64,000 bases of DNA from Trichoplax adhaerens (taxonomy: Eukaryota; Placozoa; Uniplacotomia; Trichoplacea; Trichoplacidae), in NCBI RefSeq assembly GCF_000150275.1, contig NW_002060956.1, positions 1,759,207 through 1,823,206 of the forward strand. The letters run 5' to 3'. A program made the position numbers and the translations under genes. The notes beneath the pieces were generated by a model that had not been told where the DNA came from, made no database searches, and worked only from the letters and a program-made list of their open reading frames with translations. Positions 52,438 to 64,000 of this stretch are shown piece by piece. The first letter of the stretch is position 1. Each line of letters starts with the position of its first letter.

Positions 52438-52443
52438 TTTATT
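52438..52443 (-). promoter_or_regulatory. Polyadenylation signal of gene F
   Basis: AATAAA on the minus strand, about 19 bases past the gene F stop codon. Close, but consistent with a short 3' UTR. Confidence 0.5.
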
Positions 52444-52461
52444 AATTTAGCTCTTTCTTTA

Positions 52462-55400
52462 TCAAGGAAATCTTACATTCGTTCCTATTCTATTCATCAT
52501 ATTTTCATCAGGTGATAAGACCTCGACGATATATTGCAAGTTTTTGCTGTTGATCCAGCTAAAACTGTTATCGAATTTCAAGATATCTAGTAAAAGGCGT
52601 TTTATATGTAATATTAGTTAGAGTATTCCTTTGAAAATGTGATTTTATTTGGCATATATTTCAATATACCAACTATTCAAGAAAACGAAGAATCATGCTA
52701 TTAATTGAATTATAATGATCATAGCGACGAATTCGTCTTAACTTACGCAGTAAAGATTCACTTAATTTATAAAATTTCCGAAATTAATTGGATTGTAAAA
52801 TAGTTACATACATGTACCAGGATCTTCACAAACATAATCGCCTTCTTCTGCTACAAGTTGACAGTTGCGCCGGGTAACGGGAATCTTTAAAGTTATAATT
52901 TTTAAATGCAATTATTTAGCTACATGTAGGTTATTGATATTGTAAGTTGAAATTTAAGGCTTTTTGATCGGTAATTCCTAACATACTTATCATATTAACT
53001 CACCACTTCATAGTATTCAACGGTTCCGTCTTCATTTTCGATTAATTTTATAACACCAAAAGCAATATTATGATGATCTGTTTTGAATTCCCATCTGATT
53101 GATTACCAGGGTTAAATAAGGAATTATAATATTATTATGAGACCGCTAATCTTAGTATAATTAATTAGTCACTGAATAAAAACTGTTATTTATAAAATTT
53201 AAAAAACGATGAGTTAGTATAATCTTTTATTTTAAAGTCTATAGTACAGTCTTCAACGCCTCCTTAAGACGTCTATATCTAGTTACATAAATATTTAGCT
53301 AATGTACTATATCAAACTTACTTTATTAGTGTGCCAGGAGTTTCGATTTCGTATTTTAATTGTAAGCAATCTGCTCTAGCAATAACCACTGATGAATAGT
53401 CACCTAATGGACGCTCATTACTTTTGACTAACTCAGAATGATAGTACGATTCAGGAATTTTTCCTCCGTGTCCAACCTTGCCATTAATAACCAAAATATG
53501 TTGACATCACTTTCCTTGATTTAATATAATATTATTTATAATCAATTAAGAGTCAAGTATTGCAGGTACAAACAATAGCTGAGCAATGTGGATCGCCATT
53601 TTCATCCACAAGATTACCCCCAAGGGCCTTGGGTATTGTATCTCTATCGACATATTCTAATAAAACTTGCTGATAATTTGCTGAATAAAATCAGAGAAAA
53701 TTTAAACTGATTAGATAATCTACCATTGATTACATAGTCACACTTGTCTGTAAAAGCAGAAGTTATGCCCAAAATTAACAGTACATCCTAAAATCCGCAT
53801 TTTATCTTTTGTTTTCTGACTAAGGAATGGCTTAATTACGGCAAACATGAAATAGAATATTCGAGGTGCTAAAAGGTGGATAACAATCAAATGTGTTAAT
53901 CGGTTTAATAGAGTTACTTATCTGTATAATATCATAGATATCGTATTAAAAAAATAAAGAATTTTCCCATACCACATTGTTAATTTACTTCATAGACGCA
54001 GTCACTTACCATTAACGATCAAGGCACGTTTCAAGAATTCTGGATAATTATCTTCGAATAATTGCATCACCTAGTAGACAGTTTTCTTTACTTATTAAGA
54101 TGTTGATACAGTGACAGCTTCTATTTGTAACACGGATGCATCGACTGAGAAATAGCACAAGGTAATTAAAACTAACCTTAATAAAATGAGGTATAGCTTA
54201 TAGTAAAAGGTAAAAAAGAACATTAATTGTCAAAAATAACCTAGTACAGATAGGATTGGTACTGGTTTCACATGCTCTTATAGCTATGACTAACTTGGTC
54301 TATGAAAGTTACTTAAAGATAACTCATTCAAGTCTTGAATAACTGTTACACCTTCTATTCTCCTGCCAAGCTAAAAATAAATCAAATTATACGTACATAA
54401 ATACATTTGTCTTGAGTTATCAGTAACGTAACAATACAGAGAAAATCTTCAATAATTGTATTTTCACTATTCATCTATTAATCTAATTAGAAAATATCAC
54501 TGTAAGCAATTTCAGCTAATAGAATGCAAAATTAACTTCAACTTCTTGTAGGCATATTAATAGGAAGAGATTTAATGCCTACTTGATTAGATTATTACCA
54601 ATTTACTTTGCTCTCGACACCGTTGCATGCCTTCTTCTGTGTGGGACAGGGAATATTTGATCAATTCTTCCGGACGAAAACAATTATGCATACCTAAATA
54701 GGGAATTTAACGTAATTAGTGAGTAATCAGCCCTTTTTCAGTTGAATAAAGACAAACTAGCCTATCCTTGTAGAATAGCATATCTAGATCATCTATTCTA
54801 CAAGGTAATAATCCTTTCAATTACGCCTGCTACAGCTAAAAACTAATTAGTATGAGTATATCTCTGACCTTTAGGATCGAATCTGCCAAAGTTCACAAAG
54901 AATACTGGTGCCCCTTCTTTATCATTTCCTATATATCCCCCAGGATAGTATTTTCGCCAAAGCTATTTTTCAAATAGGATCATAGAAAAGTAAAATGCAT
55001 TATTTTTATTTTATGGTATTCAAATAATTATAGATTTTCATCATTATTTATATCAAGTTAGCTATCATAGATAGGTATAATGTTAGGATAAGGAAAGAAA
55101 TGATATCAGTATGATGCAACAAAATACGAATCACCTCCGGAATATTGTCCTCTTTTACAAGCTTTTCAATTTTCCATTCCTTACGAAATCGACAATTCTG
55201 TAAAATCAAATCGTTTATGGTGATTTTGTCCTTGAGTTACTACTATCAACGACCTTAACTTATTTATAACTGCAAAATTTACCCGTCTGAGCATTTGCTC
55301 TGATTTTTGTAAGTCAAAATCCCGAGCTGATAGTAAAAATAAAAGAAGAAATACTAAGTACATCGATCCGTAAAATCTGTGCTAATAATTTTAATAAACG

Positions 55401-56053
55401 TTAAAGTACCGTCGATGATCGTTTTCACACTTTATTAAATTTACTGCCTCATTTACAAAATATATGCTATAATAGTTTTCAATAGTACTATTACTATTAT
55501 TGCATCAATTTCATTTTTATAGCCTTTAGATTGCATTAATACTCACCTCTAAGCCATCTTAGCAAGAAATAATCATCACTAAGTTCTTCCTGTGGTAGGA
55601 TATTGGCTACATTGTTGCGAAGCTACTCAAATTACGTTTGTAGAGAAAGTGATGTTAAATTAGTAATGTGGTACTAAAGAAATCAACAAAGCCTCAAATA
55701 AAAGGAAATATGACATCGATGAAACAGCAATTGGATAGGTAAGGCACTCTAATTAAGCTTCGTCTCCGGTAATTAACGTCTCGAAATAGCTTATTACGGT
55801 AGTAAATTGCTACTCAGTACATCTCAAATTAGTTTACAGATCATATCGACAACGACGTTATTACATGTAGGAATTTACTACTAAAACTCTGTTGTGTTAC
55901 CAATGTTAATTACATCTTATATGAATGAAATTCAACCTAGAACGTATGTATTTTAAGATAAATAGAATTCTAAGCATTTTCATGACCTAATAATCTTACT
56001 TGATTTAAGGCTTTTTGCTGTTCTAAGCTTAAATCTCCCACATGACCACTCAT
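52462..56053 (-). CDS. SEC14-like protein (CRAL-TRIO/GOLD), gene F, complete
   Basis: Complete 15-exon gene, 405 residues. Exons: 56000-56053, 55547-55622, 55283-55326, 55135-55197, 54869-54962, 54599-54693, 54295-54370, 54177-54196, 54010-54070, 53785-53868, 53574-53680, 53322-53476, 53004-53094, 52812-52884, 52462-52586. Start MSGHVGDLSLEQQKALNQ is close to the conserved animal SEC14L2 start. SDDYFLLRWLRARDFDLQKS marks the CRAL-TRIO N-terminal part; CRAL-TRIO about 76-245 with FEDNYPEFLK; GOLD about 255-380 with HHNIAFGVIKL (Ala where the others have Gly) and KFDNSFSWI. Exon 7 ends with a single A rather than G, so the residue at the exon 7/8 junction is Thr instead of Ala. Intron 5 contains a perfect 13-bp hairpin. 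Rightmost gene of the array. Confidence 0.95.
54766..54805. repeat. Perfect 13-bp hairpin in intron 5 of gene F
   Basis: CCTTGTAGAATAG (54766-54778) pairs exactly with CTATTCTACAAGG (54793-54805) around a 14-base loop. Length and perfect pairing are unusual for this sequence; it could be a recent foldback insertion or a structured intronic RNA. Confidence 0.65.
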
Positions 56054-59000
56054 CTTGATAGTCCGGAAACTGTTTAATAGAGAAAGAAGGATTACAAAAT
56101 CATTTCATTTTGTGGATTATACTGTAATAGGTCTTGTATTTGAGCTATTTTGATGACTTTAATATCAAACACGATAATTTGTTGACATTATTAACTAGAT
56201 ACACCTCGAAGGTAAGACAACATATTGGTCGAAAATAATGATAAGTCATGAACTATTCAGGCTAAAGCTATAAGGTTACTAAACTATACGAAAGCAAAAG
56301 TCCGTCGTAGCTAGAAATAGTACTGTACGCTATAGAGACAAAATTTTGATAATTGAACCAGTTTAAAGATCGTTCATGATACTAGCAAGTTGAAATACTT
56401 GCAAGTCAAAAATCTTTGAATTAAGTTAGATATCAGAGGTTAGGTAACTTAATGTTTCGCTTGATGATCATCATTAACTTGCATAGGTCTTATCAATAAA
56501 ATTAATTGTAGGCACACAGCTTAACAATCCCTTTATCTGTAGTAATAGCAGAATAAAACCTATAACTTATTGCACGTCATATCTTATTCTTTCAATTGCT
56601 TTTTTAGTATTAAAATAATTACTGCTAAATTGTGATAACCTTTATACACTTTACAATGATAAAGAGTGGATTATCAAAGGAAAACACAGGCAAATGCTGA
56701 TACTATCTATTAATTTTGCCAGATAGAACGCTAACAATATTGATCTTCGCATAGGATATAAATGCTACGGGGCTATTATTACATTATTTACAGTAGATAC
56801 TAAAAGAAAATATTATCCCATTTAATTAAGGATTCGTAATTATTGAAGGTGCATTTTATGTTATTGCAAAGTTCCGAAAAAGTGTTCCTATTTACCAACC
56901 GTAACAGAGAAATAACTATGGCAAGAATGTTACTAGTCACTTTAATAACCTTTACGTATAAAAAGTAACTAAAGTCCGTGGTCGTAATAAGCATCCAAAT
57001 AATTTACATAAAATTTATGATTCAAATCTAGCTTGATAATAGCTAATGTCAAAATAATATTTTACTTACGTTATTCCTTGATCAATAATATCACAAAATG
57101 ACAGTAATGAAAAAAAGATTCGATAGAAATATTGTAATATTCCTTTCGGAGTAAATTAAATAAACTCGCTGAAGCTTCACTTAGCAAAGTTTAATTACTA
57201 ATTGGCCTACAGCAGTCGTCTCCTTAAAATTACACTAGATTTCATATTAAATCCATTACACTGGCATTGTTTCTGAATATAATATGCTCTTGTTCTAACT
57301 GCAGCACCGTATTTGCTCTAGACTTGGACATTGTATTATAGTCGTATAGTATTCCATACATTTGGAGAGGGCATAGCATTAGTAAAAAGACAATGTATCT
57401 CTATGGATACAACTCAATCATGGACTACTACGTCTATAGACTTCGATATTTCTTAGTCAATTCGGTGATTATTTACGTGCAAGGAAGGGGTCGTTAGAAT
57501 CTGAACGTTTAAAAAATCGGACTGAAGGGAAATAAAGATATTTAATATAGCTTATATAGTAGTTGTAGCCTAAAATATTTCCTGATTAACACTACTGTAT
57601 TTGCTAGACATGCAAAGGAGAACGACAAGTAATTTATTCTATAGGGATAGAAAGAATGCAATTTTAGTACAATTGTAGTTGCCCTATTTGCGGCTTCAAT
57701 AAGAAACATTAATGTCCTTATTCAAGGACTTGTACTTGTTGACTGTCGCTATACATTGAAATGTCTTTACCGATTCTGCTGCTAAATTTTCAATAGTCTT
57801 AGTACATATCGTATTCTGTATAATTGGAAGATTAGTTTTACATTTTGATGGTAGAAGTAGATATAATTATAGTATAGTTAATCAATGTTGATCATGGCAC
57901 TAACACAGAACAGAGCACTTTGTATTCGTCATATTTTTAGGCTTTCATCAGCGAAATAGCCATCGAAATATATCTATAATGTAGCCACTACATTTGATAA
58001 ATATACTCGCAAATGGTATATAAATCTAATTCTAGCTCTAATCTAATTTGCTAAAGTCCGTTTCTAGAAAGTTATATTAATGATAGTCTACTAGCAATTA
58101 CATTTATTTCTGTGAGTATCCAGTTTAATTGTTACATGCATATTCTAATTTATCTTTATACAACGGATTAATTTATCGGTTACAGCAGACAGTACCGGTA
58201 AAAATCCTATACTCATACTGTAAGACATTCTAATTAGGTATATTAAGTTTACTTGAATAACGGAAGTAAGGTATAGGTCTGATAAAGCTTCACGAAACAT
58301 TAGATTAATATTTTTTCTTAAGGGTAACTTATAATGCTATTCATTGAGATGAATTGCCTTAGTGCTCGATTAACACCTGGTATAAAAAATCATTTGCACT
58401 TTCGTACAGTTTTTGTAATATCAAGATAAGATTTCGTAATTCATACCGAATCATGTATACAACGCTCATTATTATTAATTTCTCATCGCGGTATTATGGG
58501 AATGTGTAATTGTAGACCAATGTAGTTTGATATACGAATATTATGTCAGAAATAAGTCTATTATCTAGAATGCTACGGCACTAGACGGTCATTCCGCAAA
58601 AAGCATTGGATTTTCTAAGCTGGATTTTTTTAAATGGGAGCAAAGCTCTACTGTATTTGGATTATGTATGTCTGCTCTTCGTATTCATTTTATTCAGTAA
58701 CCTCGAATTAATGGTTTACGGTAAAAAACACGCAGATTAAGGCTACATACTAGCCTAAGACACAAGGACTAACCTAGTATTCTGCATGGAATAGACAAAT
58801 GATACTATATATTTCCGATATCGATAATTGCACCTAACCTACTTAAATCCTCAGTATAGTAATGAAGAATAACCTGCTGCAAATATGAAGATGAACCGAA
58901 CTATTCCTTTTCTTCATAAGTTTATCCTTTCTAGGCGTAACTTCCTAAGCTTACTATTCTCATTTTAAGTGAGAAAAATTTTTAATTACAATACCATTAT

Positions 59001-60177
59001 TATTTGGGAAGCAAATTCTTGCATTTGAATATTAAATCTATCCCTCTCTCGCCTTAAGTCCGTATACGTATATGTTGTCAATTTTTAAAACTAATAGCAT
59101 GATTTTTAATTTTTGCTATAGCTCATCGTATAAATTCCAAGTTAGAAACAGATCTTATACGCAATCATGGCGTACGAGTTTAAATTCGTATTTACACTTA
59201 TATAGAGGTGTGCACGAGGTATATTCTAGGCAGAAATATACAGTTTTCTACCATACATTTTCAGCGAATTCATTCAGATTAGAATCTTGATTTAAATAGA
59301 TGGCATTACTCTGATTGCTTAAGCAAGATACAGGTGTGAGTTTAAATAGCAATCGTTACTTATAGAGTTGTATATGCTTCGATAGTTACCACTATTTCGA
59401 ATAAGTGTTCGAATTCAGCATTATCGCGCATAATCATGATGACAATGTTTATTTATGTTTGTTTTCTCACCAGACTTATATTGCATCTGAGTCATTATAC
59501 GCGTATCGAATGGTAGGGAGCGTAAGAACTACGCCCTCAGACGATTCTTAATACTCTTTACCATATGTTGTAAATACGTGTCGTTTCTCACGCAAAAGTT
59601 ATTGTAGTCAATGGCCAAGTATTCACTCGTCTTCCGAATCAATTAATTCAATGAATCGGATATAATTCGCCAAGCCAGAGCATATCAGAAACTTTGAATA
59701 TGCTTTCGATAGATTAATGTAGCAAAATTAGAACATAGGATACTAGTTGAAACGACCTTAGCATATTAAAGTTCGTGGGTTAAATAACGCGGTGGATTGC
59801 AAAAATTTTTTTCGGTCAGATTGAAGCAGAATGAGTGAAAGTAAGTTATAAAATAATATTTGTTTGTAAAACTTTTATACTAAATACAGTCTTTCATAGC
59901 TATTTCAGTTCGAAGGATTCTAAAGTCTTAATTGATTTATCGCTATATCTTTTTAATTTCTCATTGATTTAGTCAATAATTAATGTCACTGATAGCGTCA
60001 GATTAAATGGATATCATTAAATAGCCTTCTGCCTATCATTCATACAGTCAAAGAGTAATGCTGATGGCAACTTTACTAGAAAATGCTATTTTATAGATAT
60101 CGCCTACTTAAACAGAAGTTTCTAAATATAAATCGTCTCTTACCTATTAATACGCATCTATCATATTATGCTACAAG
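56054..60177. other. Spacer between gene F and the ankyrin gene
   Basis: 4.1 kb in which I see no exon with a domain signature and no strong repeat. The open frames at 56800-56994 and 59072-59290 look like chance. The promoters of gene F (left) and of the ankyrin gene (right) should lie here, since the two are divergently transcribed. Confidence 0.5.
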
Positions 60178-60230
60178 GAACAAGGACTTCATCAGGAACT
60201 CTGACCATGAATAACCGTGAGTTAGACTAG
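60178..60230 (+). other. Candidate first coding exon of the ankyrin gene; duplicate of the next exon's start
   Basis: The sequence from 60178 is similar to the first ~50 bases of the exon at 60313: translated, TRTSSGTLTMNNR against ARTLSATLNTNNR. A good donor, CC|GTGAGT, lies at 60216/60217 and its phase fits the acceptor before 60313. The ATG at 60207 would give MNNR followed by ARTLS. It is either a true 5' exon or the remains of a tandem exon duplication. Beyond the donor the frame closes with TAG. Confidence 0.5.
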
Positions 60231-63200
60231 CATGGCATTATAGATAAGATTTTAATATTTTTCGAAGTATGTTGGTAGTGAAGAGCATTTATCACCGTAC
60301 TTATATTCTTAGGCGCAAGAACATTATCTGCCACCTTAAACACCAATAATCGTAAGCTAGGACAGCAGAATGCTGGCGATGTAGTCTATCATGCAGCCAA
60401 AACTAAAAATGAGCAATTATTGGCTCAGTTAAAGAAAAACATTGATGCTCCTCTGACGGTAATTTAAAGGAATCAAGAATTGAATTGCCTAAACGTTGAA
60501 CTATCCAATTTACTTTTATTTTTTACATTTAGATACATAACTGATAAAAATATTTTCAATCAGCATGATTGCTATAAATAAATGTCTGGATTGATAGCAT
60601 AGCTTTTGCGGGTAAAAATAGGAAGCAGACTACTCTAAACTAATGCTATTCTTATTAAATTAATGTTAACGATATCACAAGAATGAGGATAGAATACGAT
60701 TTAAGGAGAGTTCTACCTTTCAATCCATACATGATGGTGATGCAAATACGCTTCGTCTACTTTTAAAGTATGGGGCAAATCCGAATTATTGCAATGTTAG
60801 TAAAAGAGATAATGAAATTGTCTAATCAAATAATTAAAATAATACTGGTAGTGATCGGCTTGGGTATTAATTTATACAAGATAGGTCATAAGTAGTTGTT
60901 ATCCTATTCATAATAGACTCTTTAAGATGTTGGTGATATTGTGATTGATTTATCGTATCTTTTGTAGACGTGGCTTTGCACTCCTGTCCATCGTGCAGCT
61001 TTAATTGGATCCGTGGAAATGTTAAAGATGTTATATGAAGCTAATGGTGATTTAAATTCCCTTGTAGACGTAAGTAATATCAATTACAGTGGTTTCGAAA
61101 TCAATTTATTCGATTAATCAATTAGATTATTGTACCTTACGATTTGTACTTAACTGATATATTGCCTATTATCTGAATTGAAATCTATAGATCAAGTGTT
61201 CACCTTTGCATTATGCAGCACGTCGTAAAGAATCTATTGCTGTTGAATGGTTAATTAAGAACAAAGTAGATATAAACCAAAGGGACGATGTACGTTGAGA
61301 AGCTATTTTATTCATTATAAGCAACCGAGCAAATATAATAATTTATAATATTGAATTAGAGTATTTTGTTGGCTTTGACACATTTTTTAGAGAGGACGTT
61401 GTGCCATTCATCATGCAATAGAAATAGGAATGGTGGAACCACTAAAGGTCCTTCTTAAGTACGGAGCACGAACAGATATCGCTAATAATGTTAGTATTCT
61501 TATAAAACATAGATTGCTATCGTCACTTTCATTATTATTCTGACATCAGCTACCAACTAGCTAATGAATACTACTGTTTCTATTCTGTAGGAAAATAAAG
61601 TACCAATTTTATATGCAATCGCCCATGATAGAGGAGACTGCCTTAAAGTTCTTCTTAAACACTGTAAAGATATTAATCAGTGTTATGATGTAAGTAAAAC
61701 GCTGAATATAAATCTATAAAAATCAAATAGTTTAATATATACATCTGCAGAGGAAATTAAGTCAGATCATTTTCTAAACTAAGCTATTTATCTCAAGACA
61801 GCCTTGATTTCTCGTTTCTACCATAATCTCTAGAATTTTGGCACAGCATTACATTATGCTGTTCGATGTAAAAAACCAAGATGTGTCGAAGTTTTATTAC
61901 AATTTAACGTGGATATTTATGCAATAAATAAGGTAAACCATCAAACATTTCCGATATGAAAAGCATAACTTTCATTTGAAAATCTTGTCACGGCTTCAGG
62001 ATAATATCTTTTTTAACGAGAATTGAGACTACAATTTTACTACGTAGTAGATACTCTTTAGTTAGTTCGATGGTTATTATTATGATTTATCAATAAGTAA
62101 TGCTTTAAATAACAGCATCCAGCTAGATACATTTCTACCTTAGCGTTTTAAACGTAAAATATAGCTATGTCATATCAATAAGAGTGGCAATCCTTATCAA
62201 TTACTATACTTCAGGCACGGCTGCCTAAGTTTATGTTAATCTATCAAGTACATTAGCTCATTAAGTATTGTTGACCGTCATTGCTGTATTAAAATACCAA
62301 TTACGTGTGAGTTCTCGAAGCCGCTACTGTTGACATGTAATACTACCAAGGTTCTGATAAACGAAGACTGTTACGTAATTGATCTTATTTTTAACACTGA
62401 CTTTTTTCAAATGTTAACATGTCTAGTATAAAGACAATATTCATGATTACTTTAAATTATCAATTTCTTGTTGTTTGACATTATATATTATCCAAGTTTG
62501 TAAATTCGTAATTATTATACAAAGTTATTATTGCTACATTTGATAATGTGCTACGTGGTAAGTAAAGCTGAATACAATGCTAATTTATTCTCTCTTACGA
62601 TTACAACATATTTACAGGCCAATGAAACATCAATTGATGTAGCAGCTAAGGTCAATTCGGTAACCATACAGGAAATTTTAAGACTAACTATAGAGAAGGT
62701 CAGATAGGATTTTAATCTCTCCATTTTTTATATATACTTAATCTATCTATGCGTTGATTTGTTAGCAATATTAAAATTAAGTAGACAATAAAATAGAGGA
62801 ATAGAGAAAGAATAAGAAACATTCTTACATTATTTGATCAATATAAATGTTTTAAAATAGTTCGAAATAAGTAGATACCTTATAGCTAGTCTGTGAGTAA
62901 AAGTGAAGTAATTATAATACATTATGATCTAGCTGGAAAACAGATAATTCTAGAAATAATATGTTATGATTTATACACATAGAAATTAAATGGAGATGAT
63001 AATAAAATCAGCAGCGAAATTGAAGGTATTGCAAAAAAGTTATCTACTTTGACCGTACAAGTCAATAACTTGGAAAACAGCATCGACGATAAAATTTCAA
63101 CTGGTATTTGTTATTATTCAGCTTCATTGGATTCATTAAGTAATCTTATTGATGATTTAACAATCGAAAATAAGAGACGCGATGAAGATATTGATATAGT

Positions 63201-63852
63201 TAGTCAAACGCAGGATAGCATGAGCAAATACATGCAAGATCTATCACAAAATACTAAAAATTATATCGAACAAAGTACAAGTAATTTTGAAATGGCTCAC
63301 AATGATTTGCTCAGCCAAGTAGATAATTTCAATCGAAAACAGGCAGTGATTGCAAAAAAGTTGGAGTCTACTTGTTCGGAATATGGTAAATTAAGAGACG
63401 ATGTACAAGATAAATCTTTAGAATTGGTTGCTGAACAGCAAATACATCGAGAGCATATCGAAAGGCTACAAGGAGGTGTCCAAGCGTTAACTGAAAGTTT
63501 AAAACAAGTCTTTGAAGATTTGCAACAGTTGCAGCAGCAAAGACAATTAGAATGGAGTAGCGAATTAATGACTCTTGGCCGCAATCCAAAAATACATGAT
63601 CCAGATCGAATACAGAATGAACGAATACAAGGGACTCTTAATTCTATTTCTGATAATTCTAAAATGATGTCAGAAGCAATTAAACTTCTCAAAGATGAAC
63701 AACAGCGGTTATCAGATCACCAAAAGTTTAATGATCGAAATCAACATACTAATAACAACAATGATAACACAAAATCGTTTATATTAATTATTGTGGTAGG
63801 TATTTTAATATCCATGCTACTTCAGGTATGGCAGAATATGATAAGAAAGTAG
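60207..63852 (+). CDS. Ankyrin-repeat protein with coiled coil and C-terminal membrane anchor
   Basis: Exons: 60207-60216 (tentative start), 60313-60458, 60706-60795 (its acceptor lacks a good pyrimidine tract), 60968-61069, 61191-61289, 61391-61489, 61591-61689, 61834-61932, 62618-62698, 62983-63852. All junctions after the first are phase 0. Predicted length is 564 residues if the ATG at 60207 is right. About eight ankyrin repeats span roughly residues 25-275, for example TLRLLLKYGANPN, TPVHRAALIGSVEMLKMLY, SPLHYAARRKE, TALHYAVRCKK. The last exon (289 residues) is rich in Gln, Glu, Lys and Asp with heptad-like hydrophobic spacing, so coiled coil. It ends in the hydrophobic segment FILIIVVGILISMLLQVW only seven residues before the stop, the layout of a tail-anchored protein facing the cytosol. 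No enzyme domain is seen; probably a scaffold. Divergent from gene F. Confidence 0.82.
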
Positions 63853-64000
63853 CTAATTTAAATCATAGTATCAATAACTATTAATGTGACGAGTATCAAT
63901 AATTACTATAATATTTGAATCTGTATCGATATTAATGGACAATTTCATATTGCATACTTGATATACTGCACTGTTATGCAAATTGATGTAAAGAAAGTCT
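63853..64000. other. 3' flank of the ankyrin gene
   Basis: AT-rich sequence after the stop, with no clean AATAAA; near matches such as AATAAT occur around 63870-63905. No further gene is visible before the window ends. Confidence 0.5.

Larger units (their letters stand above)
49676..52461. other. Spacer between genes E and F
   Basis: 2.8 kb containing the three-unit repeat at 50755-51655 and, at the right end, the gene F 3' UTR with a polyadenylation hexamer. The open frame at 50373-50630 is the longest here but shows no domain and no convincing splice borders. Confidence 0.5.

Noticed and set aside
63297-63692. Minus-strand open frames opposite the coiled-coil exon
   Set aside because: Antisense shadows of a Gln/Lys-rich coiled coil; Cys/Ser/Leu-rich translations typical of such shadows.
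1-64000. Prokaryotic operon or CRISPR interpretation
   Set aside because: Genes are split by many GT-AG introns, the families are animal-type, and no regularly spaced identical repeats occur.

Overview
The window looks like nuclear DNA of an animal. It is roughly two-thirds A+T by eye, and its genes are cut into many short exons by small GT-AG introns. The recognisable genes are SEC14L/TAP-type lipid-binding proteins (CRAL-TRIO plus GOLD), hotdog-fold thioesterase-like proteins and an ankyrin-repeat membrane protein. A compact, intron-rich, AT-rich early-branching animal such as a placozoan (Trichoplax or Hoilungia type) would fit, but that assignment is inference.

The main content is an array of six SEC14-like genes, all on the minus strand: A (1-2144, cut by the left edge), B (9750-14651), C (31996-36561), D (39870-43586), E (46263-49675) and F (52462-56053). 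I rebuilt all six exon by exon. B to F each have 15 coding exons with the same intron positions and phases and nearly the same exon sizes (54, 76, 44, 63, 94, 95, 76, 20, 61, 84, 107, 155, 91, 73 nt, then a variable last exon). The one exception is exon 12 of B, which is two codons shorter. A has the first ten of these exons and part of the eleventh. C, D, E and F form one similar group; A and B are more divergent. The proteins are 396 to 417 residues, the length usual for animal SEC14L2-type proteins, and differ most in their last exon.

Between B and C lies a minus-strand hotdog-fold locus (22646-about 25932, 5' end unresolved). It encodes a multi-hotdog protein and, just downstream, a single hotdog exon that carries the better-preserved motif. 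A frameshifted copy of part of that exon sits at 27321-27450.

At the right end (60207-63852, plus strand) is a gene with about eight ankyrin repeats, most of them encoded by one 33-codon exon each, followed by a coiled coil and a C-terminal membrane anchor.

The spacers and large introns hold repeats: an inverted pair of about 500-bp repeats 26 kb apart (one in intron 4 of gene C), a MITE-like element in intron 3 of gene D, two GTAC-rich palindromic clusters, several short degenerate tandem arrays and some perfect hairpins. I saw no rRNA, tRNA, CRISPR array, or coding sequence of a virus or autonomous transposon. I found no clear evidence of a new multi-gene system; the expanded SEC14L array and the hotdog locus are the most informative parts.
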